NCBI RefSeq assembly: GCF_900010755.1
Contig: NZ_CZJT01000169.1
Span: 29,136 to 93,135 of the forward strand
DNA from: Paeniglutamicibacter antarcticus
Lineage (GTDB): Bacteria; Actinomycetota; Actinomycetes; Actinomycetales; Micrococcaceae
DNA length: 64,000 bases
Direction: 5' to 3'
Shown here one piece after another: positions 51,669 through 59,903 of the stretch. A program made the translations under genes and the position numbers. Within the stretch, counting starts at the first letter, position 1. Each line of letters begins with the position of its first letter. A model generated the notes under the pieces. The model did no database searches and was not told the DNA's origin. It was given only the letters and a program-made list of their open reading frames with translations.

Positions 51669-54600
51669 ATGGCTTCATTCCTCTACCGACTCGGCGCCCT
51701 GGCTTATCGCCGACGCTGGGCAGTACTCAGTATCTGGGCTGTCGTGCTGTTGCTCATCGGTGTCAGCGCCGGTGCCTTCATGGGTAAACTCTCCAACACC
51801 TTCACCATTCCCGGAACCGAAACCCAGCGCACCTTGGACCGGCTCAAGGTGGAAATGCCGGAGCTTGCAGGCGGCACCGGGTCGATAGTTTTCCGCTCCC
51901 AGGACGGCAAACTGCTCAACCAGGCCCAGCACCGTGCCATTGAGGCATCGCTGCAGGACTTGGCTTCCCAGTCGGAGGTCACCGAGGTACGGGAACCGTT
52001 TGAACTCCAGAAACAACTCGACGAGGCGCAGCCCAAGCTCAAGGAGGGGCGCACCAAGCTCGATGACGCGGCCAAGCAGCTAGCCGACGGAAAACAGCAG
52101 CTTGCCGATGGCAAGGTGGCGCTCGAGAAGGGCCAAGCAGAAATCGATTCGGGGCTGGTCCAGCTGGGCGAGGCCAAGATCAAGCTTGCCGACGGCCGGG
52201 ATCAGCTGGCGGCAGGGCAGTCGAAACTCAATGCAGCTCGCTCCGAACTTGCCACGGGTGCCGCCCAACTCAAGAGCGGCCAGCAACAGCTTGCCGCCGG
52301 CGAAAAGAAGTGGAACCAGGGCAACCGCGAGTACAAGGCAGGCGCCGCGAAAATCGCCGAGGGCCGCAAGGCCCTCGCTGCCGCGCAGGCCAAGATCGAC
52401 GCGGGCAAGAAGGAACTGGCAGCCGGGCAGAAGAAACACGATGCCGGCCTGGAACAAATTCTCCAAGGCCAACCGCGGGCGGTCGTTGAGAAGCAGCTGG
52501 CGCAGGGCAAGCAGGAAGCGGAAGCAGGCAAGGCCCGGGCCACAACCACCATCGCCGGCCTCAGCACACAGATCAAGACGACTTCCGAAGGAATCGTCAA
52601 GCTCCAGCTGGCCCTTGATAACACTCCGGAAGACGAACGCGAAACACTCCAAGCGCAATACGATCAGGCCACTGCCGGGTTGAAGAAGCTTGAAGACGGC
52701 AAGAAGCAGGCCCAAATCGGCCTGACCGAAGCCAACGGCGCACTGGCCGGCGTCACCGCGGCCACCACGGGCTTGGCCAAGCTTGATGCCGCCCAGAAGG
52801 AACTCGATGCGGGCTCCAAGGAGCTTGCCGCCGGGCAAAAAACCCTCAACTCCAAGAAGGTCGAGCTCGAGGCCGGAGCCAGGCAACTTCCAGCCGCAAA
52901 GACCACACTGGACGCCGGGGCCAAGGAACTTGCCAGTAACAGCGCAAAGCTGAAGGCAGCAGCGGCAAAAATTGCCGACGGACAGGCACAACTGCGCGCC
53001 GGGCAAGCAGAAATCGACGCCAATGCAGCCAAGCTCGCCGCCGGCCAAAAGGCCATCGACGACAACCAGGCCAAACTCGTCTCCGGGCAAAAAACCCTCG
53101 ACGAGAAGGCAGCCGAGATTCCCCAGGCCGAGGAGCAGCTGAAGCAGGGCGCCAAGGACCTGGCCACGGGCCAGGCCGAACTCGCCTTCGCGGCACGCCA
53201 GGCAGGCGCCTCCGATGGCATGCGCTTCATCTCGGTGGATGGCTCCACAGCCGTCGCGAACGTGACCTTCAAGGGCTCCACCGACGCGCTGACAACGGCC
53301 CAGCGTGCAGATATCCAAGGCATTGCCGGCGGCCCGGAAGCGACCGGCGTGGAGGTTCTGTTCTCCAAGGAAATCCTGCAGGACCTGTCCTCGCTCTTCG
53401 GCGCAGCCGAGGTCATCGGCATTGCCGTTGCCGCAGCGGTGCTGCTGATCATGCTCGGCACCCTGGTGGCCGCAGGGCTGCCGCTGCTCATGGCGGTGCT
53501 CGGCGTGGGAGCCGGTGTCGGCGGAACCCTCGCACTGTCCTCTGCCATCGAAATGGCCTCGATCACCCCCGCCTTGGCCTTGATGCTGGGACTGGCGGTG
53601 GGCATCGACTACTCGTTGTTCATCGTGCACCGGCACCGCCGGCAGCTGCTTGAGGGCGTCCCGGTGGGCGAATCGATTGCCCGCGCCACCGGCACCAGCG
53701 GCAATGCAGTGGTGTTCGCGGGCCTCACGGTGGTCATCGCGCTCTCCGCCTTGGCCGTGCCGGGCCTGCCGTTCCTGAGCATCCTGGGGCTTTCGGCAGC
53801 CTTCACGGTGGCCATGGCGGTGCTGATCGCCATCACGCTGACCCCTGCGCTGCTGGGATTCATCGGCACCAAGCTGATCTCCAAGCGCGCCTGGGCCCGT
53901 CAGGAAGCTGCAGGGACGGAACCTTCGGCACCGAAGAACGACGCCGGCAACCGCGGCTGGGGCGCCCTGGTCACCAAGCGCCCGTGGATTGCCGCTATTG
54001 CCTCCATCGCGGTGCTTGCCATCGTGGCGTTGCCGGCGCTGCAACTGCGCACCGCGCTGCCCGATGGCAGTGCCGAACCAGTGGACTCGGCGGCCTACAA
54101 GGCGTACGAGCAGATGAGCGACGCGTTCGGCGCCGGCTACAACGGCCCGCTGCTGGTGCTCGCGGACCTGCCCGCCGGTGTGGACGAACGCGGCGCGGCA
54201 TCGGCAAACCTTGATGTTGCCGATGCCCTGCGCCAGATCCCCGGCGTGGTCGCCGCCATTCCGGTGCAGACCAACGAGGCGCACACCCTGGGCGCCATCC
54301 AGATCATCCCGGTTGATGGACCCTCCAGCGCCCAAACCGAGGCACTGGTGCACGAGCTGCGCGACTCGGCCGGCGCCATCAAGGAAGCCACAGGTTCAAT
54401 CATTGCGGTGACCGGGCAGGTAGCCGCGCAGGTGGATGTCTCGGAGAAGCTTGCCGAGGCGCTGCCGCTGTACATCGGCATCGTCGTGGGCCTATCGCTG
54501 ATCCTGTTGCTGCTGGTGTTCCGCTCCATCGTGGTGCCGCTGCTGGCCACCGCAGGGTTCCTGCTCTCGTTGGTTGCCGCGTTCGGCGCCACGGTTGCCG

Positions 54601-55118
54601 TGTACCAATTCGGTTGGCTGGGGAACATCTTCGATGTGAACGTGCCGGGGCCGATCATGAGCTTCCTGCCGATCCTGCTCACCGGTATCCTGTTCGGCCT
54701 GGCGATGGATTACCAGGTGTTCCTGGTCGCCGGGATGCGCGAATCGTACGCGCACGGCCAGCCGGCACGCGCAGCCGTGCGTTCGGGCTTCGCCCATTCG
54801 GCGCCCGTGGTCACCGCCGCCGCGCTGATCATGACCTCGGTCTTCGCCGGGTTCGTGTTCTCGCACCTGACGATGATCCGCGCCATCGGATTCTCGTTGG
54901 CCGTCGGCGTGCTCTTCGACGCGTTCATCGTCCGCATGACGCTGACCCCGGCAATCATGCACCTGCTGGGCCGGCACGCCTGGTACATCCCGCGCTGGCT
55001 TGACCGGATCCTGCCGGATGTCGACGTGGAAGGATCAAAGATCGCAGCGCTGGCCGATGCCGATGCCGATGCGGCTGATCCCCAGGGACCCGCAGACCGG
55101 GATACGGTTGACGCATGA
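51669..55118 (+). CDS. MMPL/RND-type transporter with long periplasmic repeat domain
   Basis: An 1149-residue membrane transporter. After a first membrane helix at residues 17-37 there is a repeat-rich extracytoplasmic region from about 110 to 515, built of LADGxxxLxxG-type units as in YhgE/Pip proteins and likely a long coiled-coil stalk. Then come the membrane bundle with the MMPL signature LAVGIDYSLFIVHRHRRQL (near residue 640), a second extracytoplasmic domain, and a second bundle with FGLAMDYQVFLVAGMRESY. The family exports lipids, glycolipids or drugs by proton motive force. Five bases after tetR; its stop overlaps the maf ATG. Confidence 0.9.
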   Translation: MASFLYRLGALAYRRRWAVLSIWAVVLLLIGVSAGAFMGKLSNTFTIPGTETQRTLDRLKVEMPELAGGTGSIVFRSQDGKLLNQAQHRAIEASLQDLASQSEVTEVREPFELQKQLDEAQPKLKEGRTKLDDAAKQLADGKQQLADGKVALEKGQAEIDSGLVQLGEAKIKLADGRDQLAAGQSKLNAARSELATGAAQLKSGQQQLAAGEKKWNQGNREYKAGAAKIAEGRKALAAAQAKIDAGKKELAAGQKKHDAGLEQILQGQPRAVVEKQLAQGKQEAEAGKARATTTIAGLSTQIKTTSEGIVKLQLALDNTPEDERETLQAQYDQATAGLKKLEDGKKQAQIGLTEANGALAGVTAATTGLAKLDAAQKELDAGSKELAAGQKTLNSKKVELEAGARQLPAAKTTLDAGAKELASNSAKLKAAAAKIADGQAQLRAGQAEIDANAAKLAAGQKAIDDNQAKLVSGQKTLDEKAAEIPQAEEQLKQGAKDLATGQAELAFAARQAGASDGMRFISVDGSTAVANVTFKGSTDALTTAQRADIQGIAGGPEATGVEVLFSKEILQDLSSLFGAAEVIGIAVAAAVLLIMLGTLVAAGLPLLMAVLGVGAGVGGTLALSSAIEMASITPALALMLGLAVGIDYSLFIVHRHRRQLLEGVPVGESIARATGTSGNAVVFAGLTVVIALSALAVPGLPFLSILGLSAAFTVAMAVLIAITLTPALLGFIGTKLISKRAWARQEAAGTEPSAPKNDAGNRGWGALVTKRPWIAAIASIAVLAIVALPALQLRTALPDGSAEPVDSAAYKAYEQMSDAFGAGYNGPLLVLADLPAGVDERGAASANLDVADALRQIPGVVAAIPVQTNEAHTLGAIQIIPVDGPSSAQTEALVHELRDSAGAIKEATGSIIAVTGQVAAQVDVSEKLAEALPLYIGIVVGLSLILLLLVFRSIVVPLLATAGFLLSLVAAFGATVAVYQFGWLGNIFDVNVPGPIMSFLPILLTGILFGLAMDYQVFLVAGMRESYAHGQPARAAVRSGFAHSAPVVTAAALIMTSVFAGFVFSHLTMIRAIGFSLAVGVLFDAFIVRMTLTPAIMHLLGRHAWYIPRWLDRILPDVDVEGSKIAALADADADAADPQGPADRDTVDA

Positions 55119-55831
55119 GTGAAACGACGGGCGCAACCGCCAAGATGACAGCAGAAGATCCCCGCGGGGACATTGAGAACCCCGAAGAGCTTCCGTTATT
55201 GGTGTTGGCCTCGGCCTCGCCGGGACGCGCGAAGATCCTTAAGGACGCCGGAATCGACTTCGACGTGCAGGTTTCCACTGTTGACGAGGACGCGGCGCTG
55301 GCAGCGGCCACCGAGCGCTTTGGCACCCTGGGCCCGGCGGACACCGCGCTGATGCTCGCCAAGGCCAAGGCGGAGGACGTGGCGGCCTTCGAGGCAACCG
55401 ATGGCGCCGTGGTGCTGGGCTGCGACTCGGTCTTCGAATTCGAGGGCGCTGCCTACGGCAAGCCGTACACCGTCGAGGTCGCCACCGAACGCTGGGAAGC
55501 CATGAGCGGGAAGTCGGGAGTGCTTCACACCGGCCACTGGCTCATCGACAACCGTTCGGAAGACGACGAGGATGGCGGGTCCGGCGCAACCATCGGCGCC
55601 GTTTCCTCCACGGTCGTGAACTTCGAGAAGGTCAATGCCGAGGAAATCGCCGCCTACGTGGCAACCGGCGAACCGTTGCCGTGCGCCGGCGCGTTCACCA
55701 TCGACGGCCGCGGTGCGGCGTTCATCCGCAGCATCGAGGGCAACCCACACACGGTGGTGGGATTGAACGTCTCAACGCTGCGCGAGCTGCTGCACGAGGC
55801 AGGGCTCTCCATCACCGACATCTGGGCCTAG
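55115..55831 (+). CDS. maf: Maf-like nucleotide pyrophosphatase
   Basis: A 238-residue Maf/HAM1-fold protein, a nucleoside-triphosphate pyrophosphatase acting on modified or non-canonical nucleotides. Signatures are LVLASASPGRAKILKDAG (substrate loop) and LGCDSVFEFEGAAYGKP (catalytic Asp). About 28 extra polar residues precede the domain, so an internal start (55145) is possible. As called, its ATG overlaps the MMPL stop by four bases. In many actinobacteria maf lies directly between accE and accA, but here the upstream neighbour is the MMPL gene. Confidence 0.92.
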   Translation: MSETTGATAKMTAEDPRGDIENPEELPLLVLASASPGRAKILKDAGIDFDVQVSTVDEDAALAAATERFGTLGPADTALMLAKAKAEDVAAFEATDGAVVLGCDSVFEFEGAAYGKPYTVEVATERWEAMSGKSGVLHTGHWLIDNRSEDDEDGGSGATIGAVSSTVVNFEKVNAEEIAAYVATGEPLPCAGAFTIDGRGAAFIRSIEGNPHTVVGLNVSTLRELLHEAGLSITDIWA

Positions 55832-55866
55832 CCACTGACCCCGGTTAGCACCGGGGGCCACTCGAC

Positions 55867-55919
55867 AAAGCCGTGTGGGCCGATCCACGGGGAAATCCCG
55901 AATCACCCCACACGGCTTT
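55867..55919 (+). terminator. Terminator after maf
   Basis: A 13-bp perfect stem (AAAGCCGTGTGGG at 55867-55879, complement at 55907-55919) ends in a T-run. Confidence 0.85.
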
Positions 55920-56025
55920 TGCGTTCCTTGGTCGACCGTGGCTCGTGGTTTTCAGCCCGCCACACACTGTGGCCAGCGGGGGCGGTCAGGTTAGGGCTTC
56001 ATAGGTTGCCGCAGAAATTTATCGG

Positions 56026-56056
56026 CGGAAAGTACTTGCACAATCGGAAAGTACTT
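56026..56056. promoter_or_regulatory. Tandem CGGAAAGTACTT repeats (operator candidate)
   Basis: The 12-mer CGGAAAGTACTT occurs at 56026-56037 and again at 56045-56056. Each copy contains the palindrome AAGTACTT, and they are spaced 19 bases apart, about two helical turns. They lie 38 bases before the first ATG of a three-gene operon whose last gene is a winged-helix regulator. Confidence 0.7.
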
Positions 56057-56093
56057 TCTAGGCTGGTTGATACCACCTACCGAGGAGCGCAGC

Positions 56094-56312
56094 ATGAACA
56101 AGCAGTCGAACCAGCAAACCGCCACCACATCGGCAACACGATACCTCTGGATCGGACCGGTCATGGGAATCGCCTGCATGATCGGCCTCTTCGTGTACGG
56201 ACTGAACATCAACCAGCCAGGGCTCCTGGTCATGAGCTCAACCACGGCATTGCTCCTCGCTGTCGTCTGGAGCACCACCCACCTGTCAATGAAGAAGCGT
56301 GAGTCGCTATGA
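56094..56312 (+). CDS. Small two-helix membrane protein
   Basis: A 72-residue protein with two hydrophobic helices (YLWIGPVMGIACMIGLFVYG and LLVMSSTTALLLAVVWS) and short polar ends. I do not recognise a family. A GAGGAG site precedes the ATG at 56094. It is the first gene of an operon joined by four-base ATGA overlaps to a second membrane protein and a winged-helix regulator. A role as a sensor or transport partner is only a guess. Confidence 0.75.
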   Translation: MNKQSNQQTATTSATRYLWIGPVMGIACMIGLFVYGLNINQPGLLVMSSTTALLLAVVWSTTHLSMKKRESL

Positions 56313-56752
56313 GCAACAACGACGCCAACCCCTCGGCACAAGCCGCCCGGGACATGCTGGAGCAAGCTGGCCGCTTGGGGGCAGCTTCGAGGACGGGTGC
56401 CAGCTGGCCACACGTCGCCATGCTGCTGGGCCTGGGCGCCATCAGCTCGCTGAGCCTGCTGTCCTTCTGGCTCGTGGGGCAGTTCAACGAATCCCTCATC
56501 GCGCTTCCCTTGGTTGCCATGCTCATCTGGCTGGGAATCTTCATGGGCTTCATGCTCATTGCCGGTCGCTCCACCAAACTGGGATTCACCCGCCGCTGGC
56601 GCGCATTCATAGGAATCTGGGCGGCTCTTTGGGCCATCGGCACCATTGTTGGACTCTTCTTCTTCGCGGATTCACTGTGGTTCTTTATCGTCGTCGCGAC
56701 GGCCATCACCGCGAACTCGGTCATTGGCACCTGGTTTGAGGTGCGGGCATGA
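56309..56752 (+). CDS. Small four-helix membrane protein
   Basis: A 147-residue protein. A polar N-terminus of about 33 residues is followed by four membrane helices (AMLLGLGAISSLSLLSFWL, ALPLVAMLIWLGIFMGFML, FIGIWAALWAIGTIVGLFF, FIVVATAITANSVIGTW). No named family recognised. ATGA overlaps at both ends couple it to the small membrane protein before it and the regulator after it. Confidence 0.78.
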   Translation: MSNNDANPSAQAARDMLEQAGRLGAASRTGASWPHVAMLLGLGAISSLSLLSFWLVGQFNESLIALPLVAMLIWLGIFMGFMLIAGRSTKLGFTRRWRAFIGIWAALWAIGTIVGLFFFADSLWFFIVVATAITANSVIGTWFEVRA

Positions 56753-57054
56753 CGCAGGTTGAGCATCCTCGGCACCAACTGTGCGAGGAGCTCTCCCACC
56801 CGGTCCGCTTCTCACTGGTAGCTGCCATTGCGGGAACCGAGGAAAGCGAGTTCAAGGTGGTTCGCGAGCACCTGCAGGTCTCCGATTCGGTGCTCAGCCG
56901 GCAGGCCTCGGCGCTGGAAGCCGCGGGTCTCATCGGGATCCGCAAGGGCTTTGTTGGCAAACGTCCGCGCACCTGGTTTTCACTCACACCCGCTGGCCGC
57001 GAAAAATGGGAGCGGCACCTCGCTGCCCTCACGGCCATCGCCCAAGGCGGCTAA
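56749..57054 (+). CDS. Winged-helix transcriptional regulator (MarR/HTH_27-like)
   Basis: A 101-residue compact winged-helix protein. It has LCEELSHPVRFSLVAAIAG, then the recognition helix LQVSDSVLSRQASALEAAGL and the wing GFVGKRPRTWFSLTPAG. It lacks a ligand domain. As the last gene of the operon starting at 56094 it probably represses its own operon through the tandem AAGTACTT sites. The paired membrane proteins may be what it controls or what informs it. Confidence 0.85.
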   Translation: MTQVEHPRHQLCEELSHPVRFSLVAAIAGTEESEFKVVREHLQVSDSVLSRQASALEAAGLIGIRKGFVGKRPRTWFSLTPAGREKWERHLAALTAIAQGG

Positions 57055-57127
57055 CCCGGGGAGGCCGGCGGGCCATCCGCGCTGATGCGGAATCCCGTCG
57101 CCGTGCTGCAGGTCCACACCCGCGACC

Positions 57128-57146
57128 CTTGTAGGATTCCTACAAG
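57128..57146. promoter_or_regulatory. Palindrome upstream of accA (shared with accD)
   Basis: A 19-base near-perfect dyad CTTGTAGGA-T-TCCTACAAG lies about 100 bases before accA. Its core TGTAGG-ATT-CCTACA matches the accD-upstream dyad except for the central base. GATAAT follows directly and could be a -10 element, so binding here would block transcription. Confidence 0.78.
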
Positions 57147-57178
57147 ATAATTGGGAGTTTCACCGGAGACAGGGCGTT

Positions 57179-57199
57179 TTGTGGGTGCACATCCCACAA
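57179..57199. promoter_or_regulatory. Second inverted repeat before accA
   Basis: TTGTGGG-N7-CCCACAA lies between the TGTAGG palindrome and the accA start. A -10-like TAGGCT follows about eight bases later. It may be a separate operator or a leader hairpin. Confidence 0.4.
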
Positions 57200-57245
57200 C
57201 CGCAGGTAGGCTCCACAAGAGCACATTTAAGGAGATCACCCTGCC

Positions 57246-59012
57246 ATGAGTCAGTTGACCAAGGTTCTCATCGCCAACCGCGGAGAAATCGCAGTACGCA
57301 TCATTCGCGCGGCCCGCGACGAAGGCATCGGTTCGGTGGCGGTTTATGCCGAGCCCGACCGCGACGCATTGCATGCACGCCTGGCCGATGAGGCCTATTC
57401 GCTCGGTGGCTCCACCGCGGCAGAGTCGTACCTGAGCATCGAAAAGATCCTCGAGGTCGCCCGGCGTTCGGGTGCCGACGCAGTGCACCCCGGCTACGGC
57501 TTCCTGGCCGAGAACGCGATTTTCGCCCAGGCAGTCATCGACGCCGGACTGACCTGGATTGGCCCGTCCCCGGCGGCCATCGACCAGCTCGGTGACAAGG
57601 TCCAGGCCCGCCACCTGGCAGAGAAGGTCGGTGCCCCGCTGGTGCCGGGCACCAAGAACCCTGTGGAATCCACCGACGAGGTCCTGGCCTTCGCCGATAC
57701 GCACGGCCTGCCGCTGGCCATCAAGGCCGCCTACGGCGGCGGCGGTCGCGGCATCAAGGTAGTGCGCAACCGCGAAGAAATCCCTGAACTCTATGAATCC
57801 GCGGTACGCGAGGCCATTGCCGCCTTCGGCCGTGGCGAATGCTTCGTCGAGCGCTTCCTGGATGCCCCGCGGCACGTCGAAACCCAGTGCCTGGCCGACG
57901 CACACGGCAACGTAGTGGTCATTTCCACCCGAGATTGCTCGCTGCAGCGCCGCAACCAGAAGCTGGTTGAAGAGGCCCCTGCCCCGTTCCTGACCGATGA
58001 GCAGAACCGGCGCCTGTACGAGGCGTCCAAGGCAATCCTGCGCGAAGCCAACTACGTGGGCGCCGGCACCTGCGAGTTCCTGGTGGGCCAGGATGGGGTC
58101 ATTTCCTTCCTTGAGGTCAACACCCGCTTGCAGGTTGAGCACACGGTCTCCGAGGAAGTCACCGGCATTGACCTGGTGCGCGAACAGTTCCGGCTGGCCC
58201 GCGGCGAGGAACTCGGTTACACCGACCCGGAGATCCGCGGCCACTCATTCGAATTCCGCATCAACGGCGAGGATGCAGGGCGCGGCTTCATGCCGGCACC
58301 GGGCACCATCACCGACATGAAGCTGCCCACCGGCCCGGGCGTGCGCATCGACTCTGGCGTCGAGGCAGGGGAAACCGTTTCCGGCAACTTCGACTCGATG
58401 ATCGCCAAGCTCATCGTCACCGGCGCCACCCGCAACCAGGCAGCCCAGCGCGCCCGCCGTGCACTTGAGGAATACCAGATCGAGGGCATGCCCACGGTGC
58501 TGCCGTTCCACCGCGCGGTGATGGCCGATGAGGCATTCACCCCGGAATCCGGTCCGTTCACCGTGCACACCCGCTGGATTGAAACCGAATTCGCCAACGA
58601 GATCCCCGCCTGGGATCCGGCCACCGCGGGAACCGCTGCCGAGGATTCCGAACGCAATGCCATCACCGTTGAGGTCGGCGGCAAGCGCCTGGAGGTGGTG
58701 CTTCCGGCATCGTTGGGCTCCATCTCCGCATCCAACGGCGCGAAGTCCAAAAAGAAGAAGCGCACGGCCCGCGGCGGCGCGGTTGCCGGCGCTTCCGGAG
58801 CCGAGTTGGTCTCCCCCATGCAGGGCACCATCGTCAAGGTGGCAGTTGCCGATGGCGACATGGTGGCCGAGGGCGACCTGATCGTTGTCCTTGAAGCCAT
58901 GAAGATGGAACAGCCGTTGACCGCGCATCGCGCCGGCATCGTCGCCGGGCTCAGCGCCTCCACCGGGGACACCGTCTCCGCGGGTGCAGTATTGGCAACG
59001 ATCGGCGAATAG
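57246..59012 (+). CDS. accA3: Acyl-CoA carboxylase biotin carboxylase/carrier (alpha) subunit
   Basis: A 588-residue fused subunit. Residues 1 to about 450 are biotin carboxylase: KVLIANRGEIAVRIIRAARD, the glycine-rich AAYGGGGRGIKVV ATP loop, and FLEVNTRLQVEHTVSEE. A Lys-rich linker follows (SKKKKRTARGG), and the C-terminus is the biotin-carrier domain with the biotinylated lysine in VVLEAMKMEQPL. It carboxylates biotin with ATP and bicarbonate, and partners with AccD/AccE at 41989-43826. AAGGAG precedes the ATG. A terminator follows. Confidence 0.96.
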   Translation: MSQLTKVLIANRGEIAVRIIRAARDEGIGSVAVYAEPDRDALHARLADEAYSLGGSTAAESYLSIEKILEVARRSGADAVHPGYGFLAENAIFAQAVIDAGLTWIGPSPAAIDQLGDKVQARHLAEKVGAPLVPGTKNPVESTDEVLAFADTHGLPLAIKAAYGGGGRGIKVVRNREEIPELYESAVREAIAAFGRGECFVERFLDAPRHVETQCLADAHGNVVVISTRDCSLQRRNQKLVEEAPAPFLTDEQNRRLYEASKAILREANYVGAGTCEFLVGQDGVISFLEVNTRLQVEHTVSEEVTGIDLVREQFRLARGEELGYTDPEIRGHSFEFRINGEDAGRGFMPAPGTITDMKLPTGPGVRIDSGVEAGETVSGNFDSMIAKLIVTGATRNQAAQRARRALEEYQIEGMPTVLPFHRAVMADEAFTPESGPFTVHTRWIETEFANEIPAWDPATAGTAAEDSERNAITVEVGGKRLEVVLPASLGSISASNGAKSKKKKRTARGGAVAGASGAELVSPMQGTIVKVAVADGDMVAEGDLIVVLEAMKMEQPLTAHRAGIVAGLSASTGDTVSAGAVLATIGE

Positions 59013-59059
59013 CACCAGGATCACTGTGCGCCTCCCCTTGCGGGGGGCAAACACCGGCC

Positions 59060-59090
59060 GGCCCGGGATTTCATACCGAAATCCCGGGCC
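59060..59090 (+). terminator. Terminator after accA
   Basis: A 13-bp perfect stem (GGCCCGGGATTTC, complement at 59078-59090) with a five-base loop is followed by a T-rich tract. Confidence 0.85.
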
Positions 59091-59170
59091 TGCTTCTTTT
59101 CTGCCCGCTGGGGCAACCGGTGACCCGACCCCTTGCCGTGCCATCGGGTGCTGCGCCTATGCTGTAGCCC

Positions 59171-59707
59171 ATGAGCACACCGATGTTTGCATCCGCGGCA
59201 GCAGATCCGCGCATAGATCAGCCGGCCTGCGGCACCGAACGCGAGACCTTGATGGGTTTCCTGGCCTATCAGCGCCAGACCCTTGAAGCCAAGTGTGCGG
59301 GGCTTGGCCCGCTGGAGCTGTCCACCCGGTCCGTGGCCCCCTCGACGCTTTCCCTGTTGGGCTTGGTGAGGCACCTGACTGACGTGGAAAGGTTCTGGGT
59401 GCGTTCAAACCTCTTGGCGCAGCCGGATGACCCGCTGTACTGGCATGAGGACGGGACCGACAGCGACTTCGACCACCCACCGGCGACCACGGCCCTGGTT
59501 GCGGCCTCGTGGGCGGCATGGCACGAAGAAATGGCGTTCACCGATGCTGCACTGAGCCAGCAGCCCTGTGAAAAATGCGTGGTGATTCCCCGGCATGGCG
59601 ACGTTTCGGTGCGATGGATCATCACCCATCTCATCGAGGAGTACTCCCGCCACAACGGCCACGCCGACTTGCTGCGCGAGTGCATCGACGGGGTGGTCGG
59701 CGAGTAG
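59171..59707 (+). CDS. DinB family protein (DUF664)
   Basis: A 178-residue DinB-like four-helix protein of the DUF664 group. Metal-ligand candidates lie in LLGLVRHLTDVERFWV and WIITHLIEEYSRHNGHADLLRE, which follow the HxxxxE...HxxxH layout. It may use a thiol such as mycothiol, as some relatives do. Function is unassigned. Monocistronic, with terminators on both sides. Confidence 0.87.
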   Translation: MSTPMFASAAADPRIDQPACGTERETLMGFLAYQRQTLEAKCAGLGPLELSTRSVAPSTLSLLGLVRHLTDVERFWVRSNLLAQPDDPLYWHEDGTDSDFDHPPATTALVAASWAAWHEEMAFTDAALSQQPCEKCVVIPRHGDVSVRWIITHLIEEYSRHNGHADLLRECIDGVVGE

Positions 59708-59802
59708 ACCGATCTCCTGACACAATCCGGACACAACACTCGGTCATCATGAAGTCCAGCCATAGGTTGCACGGCTCGACTCCTGACACCTGCAGTTAAA
59801 GT

Positions 59803-59849
59803 GCTTCGGCGCCCGCTTTCCCCGGTAGGGGGGTGGCGGGCGCCGAAGC
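59803..59849. terminator. Bidirectional terminator between DinB and MHS-transporter genes
   Basis: A 14-bp perfect stem (GCTTCGGCGCCCGC, complement at 59836-59849) lies between the convergent genes. Confidence 0.82.
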
Positions 59850-59903
59850 TTACCGTGCTGTAGTGCCGACAGGGTTTTGCCTGCCGGGGTGGGCAGGGTC
59901 GAG

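Noticed and set aside
57051..58244. A 397-codon minus-strand frame opposite accA
   Set aside because: Antisense of the biotin carboxylase domain with no independent features.
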